A stretch of 64,000 nt of DNA, from contig MWCQ01000007.1 in NCBI GenBank assembly GCA_002070105.1, positions 1-64,000 on the forward strand. The letters run 5' to 3'. The position numbers and the translations under genes are program-made. The DNA comes from Firmicutes bacterium ADurb.Bin193 (lineage in GTDB: Bacteria > Bacillota > Clostridia > Monoglobales > Firm-18). The notes under the pieces are model-generated. The model was not told where the DNA came from and did no database searches. It saw only the letters and a program-made list of their open reading frames with translations. Positions within the stretch are counted from its first letter, which is position 1, and every line of letters starts with the position of its first letter. Shown here piece by piece: positions 43,583 to 52,338 of this stretch.

Positions 43583-44674
43583 ATGAATATGACTCCCAAG
43601 GAGAGATGGATGGCGGCAGTTTCGATGAAGCCTGTTGACAGGCTGCCGTTTTGGCCGAAGATATTTGATATTTATGTCAAATCGCAGTCCGCGCCGTTTT
43701 GCGATATGTCACTTAATGATGTTCACAATTATATCGGTAGTGACAAGCACGCAAAAGTAGGCGCCTGCTACAAAATTGTACGGAAAAATGTTTCTGTAGA
43801 GGTTATAAAGGATAACAACACAAACACAACAGTTTATAAAACACCTGTCGGTAGCACCACAGCGATAGACAAGTACACTGCCTCATCAGATTCGTGGCAC
43901 CCTGTTAAACACCCCATTGAAACATTAGAGGATCTGAAAATAATGACGGTGTTTTTCACCAACAGTAAAACAGAGATCGATTATGATAAATTAGAGCTTG
44001 CCAGACAGCGGTATAAGGAGATAGGCGACGATGCGATAACTTCAACCAATATCGGCACATCGGCGCTTATGGAGTTTGTGGAACGGCTTGCGGGGGTTGA
44101 AAACGCCAACTATCTTCTGGCAGATTATCCGGACGAGGTTTCGGAGCTTTTCGAAGAAATACACAAGGATATTTTGCGCCGTGCTGAAATATCCGCGGAA
44201 AACAGCCCCGCAGACATTATAAATATAATGGAAAACACCTCGACAACCCTTATATCGCCGACCCAGTACCGTACTTACTGTTTTGATCATATAAACCAAT
44301 ATGGCTCCATTGTTAAGCAGGCGGGAAAGCCGTTTATGATACATATGTGCGGACATTTAAAGGATCTTTTGCCCGACCTTTCAAAGCTTAATGCCTCTGC
44401 ATTTGAAGCGTTTACCTCGCCGACTTTAGGGAACACAACCCTTTTGGACGGAAGAACGGGCTGTCCCGACAAATGCCTTATCGGCGGAACAAATGCAATC
44501 CTTTGGACGCAGGATTCGGATACTATCATCAAAAAAATTGAAGAGAATCTTGACGCCCTTCCTCACCACAGGGGAATTGTTGTCACATCGGCAGGCGTTA
44601 TGCCGCCCTTTGCAAAGCCCGAAACGATAAAGACGGTTTGCGATTGGGTTAAATCATATAAGATAAGAATGTAA
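43583..44674 (+). CDS. uroporphyrinogen decarboxylase-family protein (MtaA-like) with H-x-C motif
   Basis: 363 residues. The N-terminal MTPKERWMAAVSMKPVDRLPF is typical of UroD-like methyltransferases. The motif MIHMCGHL (H-x-C-G) is the zinc-binding site of the MtaA/CmuA group that transfers methyl from corrinoid proteins to a thiol. No corrinoid protein is in the window, so the substrate stays open. It differs from the neighbouring paralogue at 41423, which lost the cysteine. It is the last gene before the sugar isomerase operon. Confidence 0.8.
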   Translation: MNMTPKERWMAAVSMKPVDRLPFWPKIFDIYVKSQSAPFCDMSLNDVHNYIGSDKHAKVGACYKIVRKNVSVEVIKDNNTNTTVYKTPVGSTTAIDKYTASSDSWHPVKHPIETLEDLKIMTVFFTNSKTEIDYDKLELARQRYKEIGDDAITSTNIGTSALMEFVERLAGVENANYLLADYPDEVSELFEEIHKDILRRAEISAENSPADIINIMENTSTTLISPTQYRTYCFDHINQYGSIVKQAGKPFMIHMCGHLKDLLPDLSKLNASAFEAFTSPTLGNTTLLDGRTGCPDKCLIGGTNAILWTQDSDTIIKKIEENLDALPHHRGIVVTSAGVMPPFAKPETIKTVCDWVKSYKIRM

Positions 44675-44731
44675 AGCCATAACAGATGCAAAAATAATCC
44701 TAACATTTATTGAACAAGTATTTATTTTAGA

Positions 44732-44760
44732 TTGTATTTAGCCTAATACAGGTATATAAT
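44732..44760 (+). promoter_or_regulatory. promoter of the isomerase/dehydrogenase operon
   Basis: TTGTAT (44732-44737), 17-nt spacer, TATAAT (44755-44760), 32 bp before ATG 44793. Confidence 0.65.
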
Positions 44761-44792
44761 TATTGAAAAGCATAAGAAGGAGAGCGGGTAAA

Positions 44793-45566
44793 ATGATCAG
44801 TATCGATTCAATCGGAGCTCAGCTTTATACGGTCAGAGATTTTTGTAAAACCGAGGATGATTTGAAACTGACACTTGAGAAGGTTGCGAAAACAGGCTAC
44901 AAAAGCGTTCAGGTTTCGGGTGTGGCCGTTGATGACGCAAAGTTTATCAAAAAAACCGCCGATGACAACGGATTAAAAATCGTTGCAACGCATTTTAGCT
45001 ATGAAGAAATGGCTGACGGTATAGAAGAAATAATTGAAAAGCATAGGATATACGACTGCAAATATGTCGGAATCTCAAGTATGCCCAAAGAACTTCGCAC
45101 CACCAAGGAGGGGTTTTTAAGCTTTGCAAAGGATGCAAACCGCTTTGGCGAAACATTTAAAAAAGCGGGGTTTAGCTTAGTCTATCACAACCATGCTTTT
45201 GAATTTGCAAAATTCGATAACAAGCGCGGCATTGATATTTTAATTGACGAAACAGACAGAGAGCTTGTGCAGTTTGAGATTGATACCTATTGGGTTCAGG
45301 TCGGAGGCTCAAGCCCCGCCGACTATATTGAAAGGCTTCGCGGCCGCATTGATGTAATCCACTTTAAGGATATGTATCCGAGGGATAATGCACCTGTTAT
45401 GACCGAAATAGGAAATGGAAACATTGATTTCGTTAAAATTCTCGGGATATGCGACAAATCGAATGTAAAACATATTTTGGTTGAGCAGGACCGTTGTGAG
45501 CGTGACCCGTTTGAGAGCCTTAAAATCAGTTATGACTATTTAAAATCGGTTTCGGGAGGTAATTAA
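44793..45566 (+). CDS. sugar phosphate isomerase/epimerase (xylose isomerase-like TIM barrel)
   Basis: About 257 residues starting at ATG 44793 (SD GGAGAG, 8 nt). It has IGAQLYTVRDF at the start and later VYHNHAFEF, QFEIDTYWVQVGG, VIHFKDM and VEQDR, which supply the metal-binding Glu/Asp/His set of this family. Acts on a sugar or inositol-type substrate, probably with the next oxidoreductase. Exact substrate unknown. Confidence 0.85.
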   Translation: MISIDSIGAQLYTVRDFCKTEDDLKLTLEKVAKTGYKSVQVSGVAVDDAKFIKKTADDNGLKIVATHFSYEEMADGIEEIIEKHRIYDCKYVGISSMPKELRTTKEGFLSFAKDANRFGETFKKAGFSLVYHNHAFEFAKFDNKRGIDILIDETDRELVQFEIDTYWVQVGGSSPADYIERLRGRIDVIHFKDMYPRDNAPVMTEIGNGNIDFVKILGICDKSNVKHILVEQDRCERDPFESLKISYDYLKSVSGGN

Positions 45567-45570
45567 CACT

Positions 45571-46698
45571 ATGAAAAAAATAAGAGTCGGTGTTATAGGC
45601 GCGGGAATTATGGGTGCAAAACATATTGCCAATATTGCGGCGAATAAAATCGACGGGATGGAGCTTGCCGCCGTCTGTGATATAAACCGTGACAAACTTG
45701 AAAAAGTACAGAAGCAATATGGCAGTAAAATTACGGTTTTTGAAAATTATATCGAAATGTATAAATCCGGGCTTATTGATATGGTACTCATTGCAGCGCC
45801 ACACTATGACCACCCGAAAATGGCGATTGACGGTTTTGCGCACCGGCTTCATGTTCTGACGGAAAAGCCCGCCGGCGTGTATGTTAAGGAAGTCCGAAAA
45901 ATGAATGAGGCGGCGGAAAAGTCGGATAAGCTTTTTGGGATAATGTATAACCAAAGAACAAATCCCATATACCAAAAGGTTTATGACCTTGTTCGCTCGG
46001 GTGAGCTCGGAGAGATTAAAAGGACGAATTGGATTGTTACCGATTGGTATCGCCCGCAGGCATACCACGATTCGGGAACATGGAGGTCAACATGGGACGG
46101 CGAGGGCGGCGGAGTTCTTATTAATCAGGTTCCGCACCAGCTTGACCTTTGGCAGTGGATTTGCGGTATGCCCGTTAAGGTTACCGCCTTTTGCGGGTTC
46201 GGCAGGTACTATGATATTGATGTTGACGACGATGTAACCGCCTTTGTTACATATAAAAGCGGGGCAACAGGCGTTCTTATCACATCGACAGGCGAGGCGC
46301 CCGGTACAAACCGCTTTGAGATTGCGGGAAGCCGCGGCAGAATTGTTGTCGAAAATAACGAGATTGTTTTTTCCCGCCTGCGCCAGGACGAAAGAGAGTT
46401 TAACAAAACCAACAAAATTGCGTTTAACAGGCCCGAAGCCTGGGAGTGTAAGGTTCCGGCAAGCGGAGAAAATCTTCAGCATGTCGGAATTTTACGCAAT
46501 TTCGCAAACGCCGTGCTAAAGGGCGAAAAACTTATTGCTCCCGGTGTGGAGGGAATTAAAGGGCTTACCATTTCAAACGCCATTCATTTATCCGCATGGA
46601 CGGGGCGCGAGGTCCCCATTCCCTTTGATGAGGATATGCACTATGAGCTTTTAAAGCAGAGAATCGAGAGTTCACGCCAAAAAAGCAAAAATAAATAG
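45571..46698 (+). CDS. Gfo/Idh/MocA-family NAD(P)-dependent oxidoreductase
   Basis: 375 residues. N-terminal Rossmann fold with GVIGAGIMGAKH and the EKP motif LTEKPAG, which carries the catalytic lysine. The C-terminal domain is typical of sugar or inositol dehydrogenases (GEGGGVLINQVPHQLDLWQW, quoted as its first part GEGGGVLINQ). Begins 4 bp after the isomerase stop. Likely oxidises a sugar or cyclitol in the same pathway. Confidence 0.9.
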   Translation: MKKIRVGVIGAGIMGAKHIANIAANKIDGMELAAVCDINRDKLEKVQKQYGSKITVFENYIEMYKSGLIDMVLIAAPHYDHPKMAIDGFAHRLHVLTEKPAGVYVKEVRKMNEAAEKSDKLFGIMYNQRTNPIYQKVYDLVRSGELGEIKRTNWIVTDWYRPQAYHDSGTWRSTWDGEGGGVLINQVPHQLDLWQWICGMPVKVTAFCGFGRYYDIDVDDDVTAFVTYKSGATGVLITSTGEAPGTNRFEIAGSRGRIVVENNEIVFSRLRQDEREFNKTNKIAFNRPEAWECKVPASGENLQHVGILRNFANAVLKGEKLIAPGVEGIKGLTISNAIHLSAWTGREVPIPFDEDMHYELLKQRIESSRQKSKNK

Positions 46699-46719
46699 CG
46701 CGGAAAGGATTTGTGGGAA

Positions 46720-47586
46720 ATGGCAAGGTTCATACTCTCCGCTTTTGCGGATGAAATACATGAAAGTTTGGATATCCAGATAGATAATCTAAAAAAGCAC
46801 GGCATAAAATATATTGAGTTTCGAAGCCTTGAAGGGAAAAATGTTTGCGACCACACAATCGAGGAGATAAAACGGATAAAAACAGAGCTTGACAAAAACG
46901 GAATAAAGGTTTCGGCAATAGGCTCGCCCATCGGAAAGATTAAGATAACAGACGACTTTGCCCCCGAATTAAAACGGTTTTCTCATATTATCGAGATTGC
47001 AAAAATTATGGAAGCTAAATATATACGAATGTTTAGTTTTTATATTGAGGAGGGGCAAAACCCCGACGATTTTAGGGACGAGGTAATAAAAAGGTGGCAA
47101 GAATACATTAGGCTTGCCGAGGGGAAAGGCGTTATACTGCTCCATGAAAATGAAAAGGGTATTTACGGCGACACCTCCGAAAGGTGCCTGGATTTATTAA
47201 AAACGCTTGACTGTGACTATGTAAAATCGGTTTTTGACCCTGCTAATTTCGTCCAGTGTGAAGCTACGGTTTATCCCGAGGCTTTTGAGATTTTAGCGGA
47301 GTATTCGGTGTATTTTCATATCAAGGACGCCTTAGCCGGTGACGGAAGGAATGTGCCCGCAGGTATGGGTGACGGTAAAATCGGGGAAATTTTGTCCGCA
47401 CTGAAAAGCCGCGGGTATGAAGGCTTTTTGTCGTTGGAGCCCCACCTCGGAAACTTTAAGGGCTTTGCGGGTCTGGAGCTTGACAGTCAAAAGCTTGGTG
47501 AGCAGGAAGCCGGACCCGAAACATTTGATATTGCGGTTTCTGCGCTTAAAAAATTACTTGAAAAAATCGGATGTACCGTACAATAA
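46720..47586 (+). CDS. sugar phosphate isomerase/epimerase, second TIM-barrel
   Basis: About 288 residues starting at ATG 46720 (SD GAAAGGA); TTG at 46711 is the other option. Key residues of the family appear as LLHENEKGIYG, SVFDPANFVQC, YFHIKDA and LSLEPHLG. The third gene of the operon, so it may act next to the dehydrogenase (epimerase step). It is distantly similar to the first isomerase but not a close paralogue. Confidence 0.83.
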   Translation: MARFILSAFADEIHESLDIQIDNLKKHGIKYIEFRSLEGKNVCDHTIEEIKRIKTELDKNGIKVSAIGSPIGKIKITDDFAPELKRFSHIIEIAKIMEAKYIRMFSFYIEEGQNPDDFRDEVIKRWQEYIRLAEGKGVILLHENEKGIYGDTSERCLDLLKTLDCDYVKSVFDPANFVQCEATVYPEAFEILAEYSVYFHIKDALAGDGRNVPAGMGDGKIGEILSALKSRGYEGFLSLEPHLGNFKGFAGLELDSQKLGEQEAGPETFDIAVSALKKLLEKIGCTVQ

Positions 47587-47609
47587 AATTATATATTGCA
47601 TCTGCTTTT

Positions 47610-47640
47610 GCAGACGGCTTATGCCGTCTGCTTTTTATTT
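47610..47640 (+). terminator. terminator of the isomerase operon
   Basis: GCAGACGGC (47610-47618), TTAT loop, GCCGTCTGC (47623-47631), then TTTTTATTT. Confidence 0.8.
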
Positions 47641-47716
47641 GCGCTAAATATGCCTTTGAAATTTTTGTGTTTTAAATGTAGAATAAGTTGTAATTATACA
47701 AAGGAGGGTGCTTTTT

Positions 47717-48712
47717 ATGGTATTAATCGTCGGCAGAGAAATGCGAATACCCAAAATTGAAGAGACCGTCGGTTTTGTGGGCGACAACAACACCGAAATC
47801 AGAGAGTTTGAAATAACGGACAGCTCATTATTCGATTTTGATTTTAAGCTTGACCTGAAGGTGAAAGCCAGCATCGGAATTGTTGATCTGGAAAAAATCA
47901 TTGAACCGGAAAGAGTAATTTTAAGGTGGAGAATAGGTAAGGAGCATCTTCCCGAAAAGGGAATGCTTTTTGCACAACTCAGAGCTTTTAAGGATACGGA
48001 CGAGGTCTGGCACAGTGAAAAGGGTCAGTTTTGGATAGACGAGGGCATAAACGCCACGGAGTATTTTCCTTCGCCGCTTCCGAGCGAGTTTGAACAGATG
48101 GAACAGCGGGTCACGGCTTCAAAAAATCAAACGCTTGAAGCCGCACAGCAGGTTTTCGAAAATACGGCGGCAGTAGCCACCAACGCTCAAACCGTAGCCG
48201 AAAAAACCGGGATTGTTGTCCAGAAGGCTTTTGAAGTGGATTTGAATACCCAGGCTGTCGCACAAAACACCATATCGGCCCTTGAGTCCGCAAATACGGC
48301 GTCAAGCTCATTGTCGGACCTTCTTAATATGCTCGGCACCGATGTTGCAACACTGACGGGCGGGAAGCTCACGCCCTCGCAGATACCCGCGCTTTCGATA
48401 AATGATGTGTTTGAGGTGGGAGATACGGACGAAATGCTCACCCTCACGGCACAAAGAGGTGATGTGGCTTTAATCATCCCCGACGATACGGTAACGGACA
48501 GTTATATATTAGCCGCCGATGACGCCTGTGTTTTGGCGAATTGGAAAAAACTCGGTGTATCCTATGTAGCAAACGCGGGACACGCCGTAACAGCCGACAA
48601 CGCAACGGACAGCACTATGATTAACGGTCACAGGGTTGTATATATGACGCAGGAACAGTATGACATAGCGGTTAAAGACCCTGATACCGTTTATATGGTG
48701 GGGGTGGAATGA
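47717..48712 (+). CDS. phage baseplate/tail-fibre-like protein (BppU-like N-terminus)
   Basis: About 331 residues from ATG 47717 (SD AAGGAGGGTG). The N-terminal beta domain (about 1-120) looks like the BppU-type baseplate protein of Gram-positive phages. A helical Ala/Asn/Thr-rich coiled-coil-like section (about 120-200) and a C-terminal part with LTPSQIPALSINDVF and MINGHRVVYMTQEQYD typical of tail-fibre tips follow. No other tail genes lie nearby except the next one, which overlaps by 4 bp. A remnant of a prophage, or a domesticated adhesin. Confidence 0.65.
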   Translation: MVLIVGREMRIPKIEETVGFVGDNNTEIREFEITDSSLFDFDFKLDLKVKASIGIVDLEKIIEPERVILRWRIGKEHLPEKGMLFAQLRAFKDTDEVWHSEKGQFWIDEGINATEYFPSPLPSEFEQMEQRVTASKNQTLEAAQQVFENTAAVATNAQTVAEKTGIVVQKAFEVDLNTQAVAQNTISALESANTASSSLSDLLNMLGTDVATLTGGKLTPSQIPALSINDVFEVGDTDEMLTLTAQRGDVALIIPDDTVTDSYILAADDACVLANWKKLGVSYVANAGHAVTADNATDSTMINGHRVVYMTQEQYDIAVKDPDTVYMVGVE

Positions 48713-49536
48713 GATTGTCTATTTATAAAAACGGTGAGGCGTTAAAGGCGTTTAAGGGGGATTGCAGGCCCGTAAATATTTACAAAGGTAATATAAAAGT
48801 TGTGGGGTGGGAGTATTCGGAATTAAGCGGCGAGAGTTTTTCGGTTGCAAACACATATAATGACAGTGCATACTTAAAGATAAACGGCAAATCCGTGCAA
48901 GACGGAACGCCGTCACCTGACAATCCCATACCGATAAGCTGTGGCGGTAATTTTGATTTGGTGAGCTGTGCGAGAAATTTATTTGACATAGAAAATGTCA
49001 CCGGAAACTATACTACCTACAAGACCGGGTTTATCTTTAAAAAAGGGCACACATACACAATTAGTGCAATACCGTTAACCGATAGTGCGGCTGTTTGGTT
49101 TTTTGCATCGACTCAAGATGCCCTTTATACGGGAACTATACTGTTTAGGGCTACTCCTATAGGCTCTTTGCAGATAGCGAACTACTATGCGACAGAAGAT
49201 ACCTATTTAATGTTGTGTGTGTCCGGAAAGCCCAACGACTGGCAATGGGACCAGTTCAGAAATGAGATGTATTTTAGGGAGATTCAAATATTAGAGGGGA
49301 TTTATACGGCAGAAACATTACCGGATTATAGCCCTTATATCGGAAACAGTATAAATTTCCAATACCCCCTCCGTTCATTGCCCGACGGCACAAAGGATCA
49401 TATCGAGATTGATAATATTGCAAAAACGGCAAATTTGTATCAGACTGTCGGGGAAAAGATACTCGATGGAACGGAAAACTGGAGTTTTAGGGAAGAATTA
49501 TTAGGCGAGTATACGGGATTTTATTTTGCTGAATAG
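48709..49536 (+). pseudogene. phage tail/fibre-like protein, N-terminal part before a frameshift
   Basis: 275 residues, in the frame opened by ATGA overlap with the previous gene. The start MRLSIYKNGEALKAF and the middle TPSPDNPIPISCGG...NLFDI are recurrent in Clostridial phage tail-tip or fibre proteins. The frame ends at TAG 49534-49536, but homology-like sequence goes on in the +1 frame (49526-49831), so one gene appears split by a single-base indel near 49520. Confidence 0.65.
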
Positions 49537-49831
49537 TTTTGAAGACAACGCAAACGGGTTGTGGCTGTCATCAAACGGCACAACACTTCAGGTTAAATTA
49601 TATCCGAGAGGAATTTTAGATATTTCAGAAGCGGACAGCACCGTCACAAAAGTAAGCAAATGGAAGGCGTGGCTTGCTCTTAATCCCGTAACGGTTATAT
49701 ATCCGCTTGCAACTTCTCTGGTAACAAACCTTGAATATGAGGAAATAACGACTTATTACCCGCAGACAAATATTTATACAAACGCAACCGTTCAGCCCAT
49801 GCTGGATGGAAAATTCAGATTTATGGATTAA
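49526..49831 (+). pseudogene. phage tail/fibre-like protein, C-terminal part after the frameshift
   Basis: 101 residues. NPVTVIYPLATSLVTNLEYE followed by TYYPQTNIYTNATVQP is the usual C-terminus of the same kind of phage protein. It has no SD or convincing start of its own. The reading frame is +1 relative to the upstream part. It could be restored by ribosomal frameshifting, but the T-rich junction has no classical slippery heptamer, so decay by indel (or a sequencing error) is more likely. Confidence 0.6.
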
Positions 49832-49840
49832 TACTAAAAG

Positions 49841-49876
49841 GGGCTGTTGCAAAATAGTGCATTTTGCAACAGCTCC
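49841..49876. terminator. bidirectional terminator between phage-tail remnant and EPS cluster
   Basis: GGGCTGTTGCAAAAT (49841-49855) pairs with ATTTTGCAACAGCTCC (49861-49876). Ends the minus-strand polysaccharide operon at the nucleotidyltransferase-fold gene. Confidence 0.75.
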
Positions 49877-49877
49877 T

Positions 49878-51143
49878 TTACATCATATCAAGCTCATGTA
49901 TTAAATCTAATCGTTGCTTAACAATGGGGCTTTCAGCGGGGGTCTTGCCTAAATTAAGGTAGGTATTTATGGATTTTTCTTTTTTTATGAAACTTATAAT
50001 TAGCCTCAAAACCCTGTTAATCCACATAATCGGGTATAAAAACGGATATTTTTTCAGGCAGGGGTACTTTTCCGCCAAATCCTTGATATGCGGAAACAAA
50101 GCTTTGATAATATTCGGCGCCCACCACCTTTTGATGTACGAATTGTAATCTCCGCTCTTAAACTGCTTAAACCTCATTTTTGTGTATTCCAAATAAAACC
50201 CCTTGCGCTCGCTCTCATTTTTTCCGAATGCTCCGCCCCTCTCAATGTCAGACAGTATTTTAGACATAATACCCGCATCGCAGGTGTGATCGGGCAAAGA
50301 TTCCGAGTTAAAATTCAGATAATTTACACCTATACCGAAAATATTATCTATGAATTTTTTAAATTTAAGGTGTTTCATTAGATTATTAAATCTGTCCCAG
50401 TCTATCTCATTGCGGTAGTGCTCACAGTACAAAAGAATATCCATAAGATGCTTAATTCCCACACCTTTTGAAAGAAAATGCTTGGTGCAATGAAGGGCAA
50501 CAAAAATGAGGCCGTCGGTTATGCCGAGTGTTTGAATTTCACCGCCGTCATCTGTTTTTATTCGTATATATTCCTCTTTGTTAAGCGCTTTATTGTCAAA
50601 CCAGACATCCTCGAACAATTCGTCATAAAGACTAAGGTGAAGCTCAACCAATCCCGCAACAGGATGGGTTGCCCTTATATGGTGTGAGGTTGCATTTTGC
50701 GGTTCTATGTCAAAACCACAGCTTTTAAGAGCCCTGAGCGCAGCCTTCTTATCGGCTTTATCAATCAGAATATCCGTATCGCCCGACGACCTTAATCCCG
50801 GATTATGATACAGCTGCGCTAGCACCTCGCCCTTTAAGATGCAGTATTTTATTTGACTTTGTTCAAACGCTTGAATTAAGCTGCGTATTTTCAGCGTTCT
50901 TTTCGCATTTGATGCAACCATATATAAAACCTGATTCTTAAAAGCAGTAAAATTATCAAGGTCAAGCTCAAGTTCGCCATCATTACAGAGCTTTTTCAAT
51001 GACACAAATACGGTTTGCCAAACACCTTGATCTTTAGCATACTTATATATTTCATTTATATTTATCTCATGCCCGATTGAGGGCATAATTCCCTTAGCAC
51101 CGCAGGAAAACAAGTAAATCATATCCTCAAAAGACTGTGTCAT
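49878..51143 (-). CDS. nucleotidyltransferase-fold protein (NTP_transf_5-like)
   Basis: About 421 residues from ATG 51143 (SD GAGGGG, 10 nt). The core resembles uncharacterised nucleotidyltransferases: CILKGEVLAQLYHNPGLRSSGDTDILI contains the G-S-x-x-D-x-D site (cited as GLRSSGDTDILI). Family members occur in capsule and peptide-modification clusters, and their targets are mostly unknown. Last gene of the minus-strand cluster. Confidence 0.7.
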   Translation of the reverse strand: MTQSFEDMIYLFSCGAKGIMPSIGHEININEIYKYAKDQGVWQTVFVSLKKLCNDGELELDLDNFTAFKNQVLYMVASNAKRTLKIRSLIQAFEQSQIKYCILKGEVLAQLYHNPGLRSSGDTDILIDKADKKAALRALKSCGFDIEPQNATSHHIRATHPVAGLVELHLSLYDELFEDVWFDNKALNKEEYIRIKTDDGGEIQTLGITDGLIFVALHCTKHFLSKGVGIKHLMDILLYCEHYRNEIDWDRFNNLMKHLKFKKFIDNIFGIGVNYLNFNSESLPDHTCDAGIMSKILSDIERGGAFGKNESERKGFYLEYTKMRFKQFKSGDYNSYIKRWWAPNIIKALFPHIKDLAEKYPCLKKYPFLYPIMWINRVLRLIISFIKKEKSINTYLNLGKTPAESPIVKQRLDLIHELDMM

Positions 51144-51187
51144 TATACCACCGCCCCTCATAACATTAAAAGATAATCACCGATTTT

Positions 51188-52327
51188 TTAAGGTTTAAGA
51201 ATTTTTCGTAATATGCGCTTTACTTTTACTATTATACTGTCTGCACAGTATTTGCTAACTAATTTATCAAAAGACAGCTTTTCGGAATCTTCAAAAAACT
51301 TTCCCCTTTTCGGATTGTACGCAGAGGATTTTATCGCCGACGAGTTATACACAACCGCGCGATTTATATCTACTTCTGTCTTATTCATTTTATCCGATAT
51401 TTTATTGAAAAAAGCTTCTCCCACCTTACTATTAACGAACACAAGCGATGTGCCTTTATTATCATCAAAATTCGGCAGTATGCTATTTACACCCCAAAAA
51501 TCGCCAAGCGTTAAATCGCTTTGTCTGTTTAAGGTTTTGAATTCGCACTCATAGCACGAGGGACGAAGGCAAATGTTCTTCAAATAGGCTTTCATATACG
51601 GGTCATTACCCACTGTTTCACGATACTCCTTGCCGTTTTCAAAATAAAACGCCAGGGAATAGCCGCTCCATCCTGCATCCTTCCATCTGAAGTTTATATT
51701 TTTAGTTTTTGCACCGGCGATTTTTTCACGGTAGTCAACATATTTTCGCCATATCCTCGGAGATGGCACGCCGTGGCATATATTATCAATACACAGCAGA
51801 TTGTCATATTCCCGACCGAGATAGGATTTTAAGCCGCCGATTTGACACGGAGTTCCTGAAAAAAGCACCTTTACGCCCTTATTCAAATATTCCTTTGCTT
51901 TTTTATATTCATCCCCGATTTTGCTTTGAACATATTTAGAGCCACGAAATTTTTCTAATTCTTCTTTTTTATCCGCTGAGCTATGAATTACATTAAAATC
52001 TCCGTCAAAGCCTGCCCCGAAAACAACGCCGCCGCTATCTATTACCTCCTCCGCAAGCAGAGTAAAAATTCCGCCCGACGAGCTTTCCATTCGGACAGCA
52101 TCATCCTTATTTGTGCAAGCAAATGCCTTAGGCTCATTTTTAACGGTTTTCTTGTTTATAATCGGGCATACCTTAATACACAAGCCACATTTTATACACT
52201 CATTATAATCGACGACGGGATACCAAAACCCCTCGCTGTCGCTGTCCATAGAAATACAGCTTTTTGGGCAGATATTTGAGCAGGCGTGACAGCCCGTACA
52301 ATCCTTTTTGTTATTGATTGTTATCAT
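51188..52327 (-). CDS. FrhB-like [4Fe-4S] protein of polysaccharide clusters (copy 1)
   Basis: 379 residues. Two N-terminal ferredoxin-type motifs (CTGCHACSNICP and CIKCGLCIKVCP) precede a coenzyme F420 hydrogenase/dehydrogenase beta-subunit C-terminal domain (SSSGGIFTLLAEEVI, FSGTPCQIGGL, CIDNICHGVPSP). Such proteins are common beside polysaccharide pyruvyltransferases in gut bacteria. They are probably flavin/Fe-S redox enzymes, but their reaction is not established. F420 itself need not be the cofactor. Confidence 0.82.
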   Translation of the reverse strand: MITINNKKDCTGCHACSNICPKSCISMDSDSEGFWYPVVDYNECIKCGLCIKVCPIINKKTVKNEPKAFACTNKDDAVRMESSSGGIFTLLAEEVIDSGGVVFGAGFDGDFNVIHSSADKKEELEKFRGSKYVQSKIGDEYKKAKEYLNKGVKVLFSGTPCQIGGLKSYLGREYDNLLCIDNICHGVPSPRIWRKYVDYREKIAGAKTKNINFRWKDAGWSGYSLAFYFENGKEYRETVGNDPYMKAYLKNICLRPSCYECEFKTLNRQSDLTLGDFWGVNSILPNFDDNKGTSLVFVNSKVGEAFFNKISDKMNKTEVDINRAVVYNSSAIKSSAYNPKRGKFFEDSEKLSFDKLVSKYCADSIIVKVKRILRKILKP

Positions 52328-52338
52328 AGCTTCCTCCG

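Noticed and set aside
48709-49831. Programmed frameshift in the tail-fibre gene
   Set aside because: There is no typical slippery heptamer at the junction, only T-rich sequence; indel is the simpler reading.
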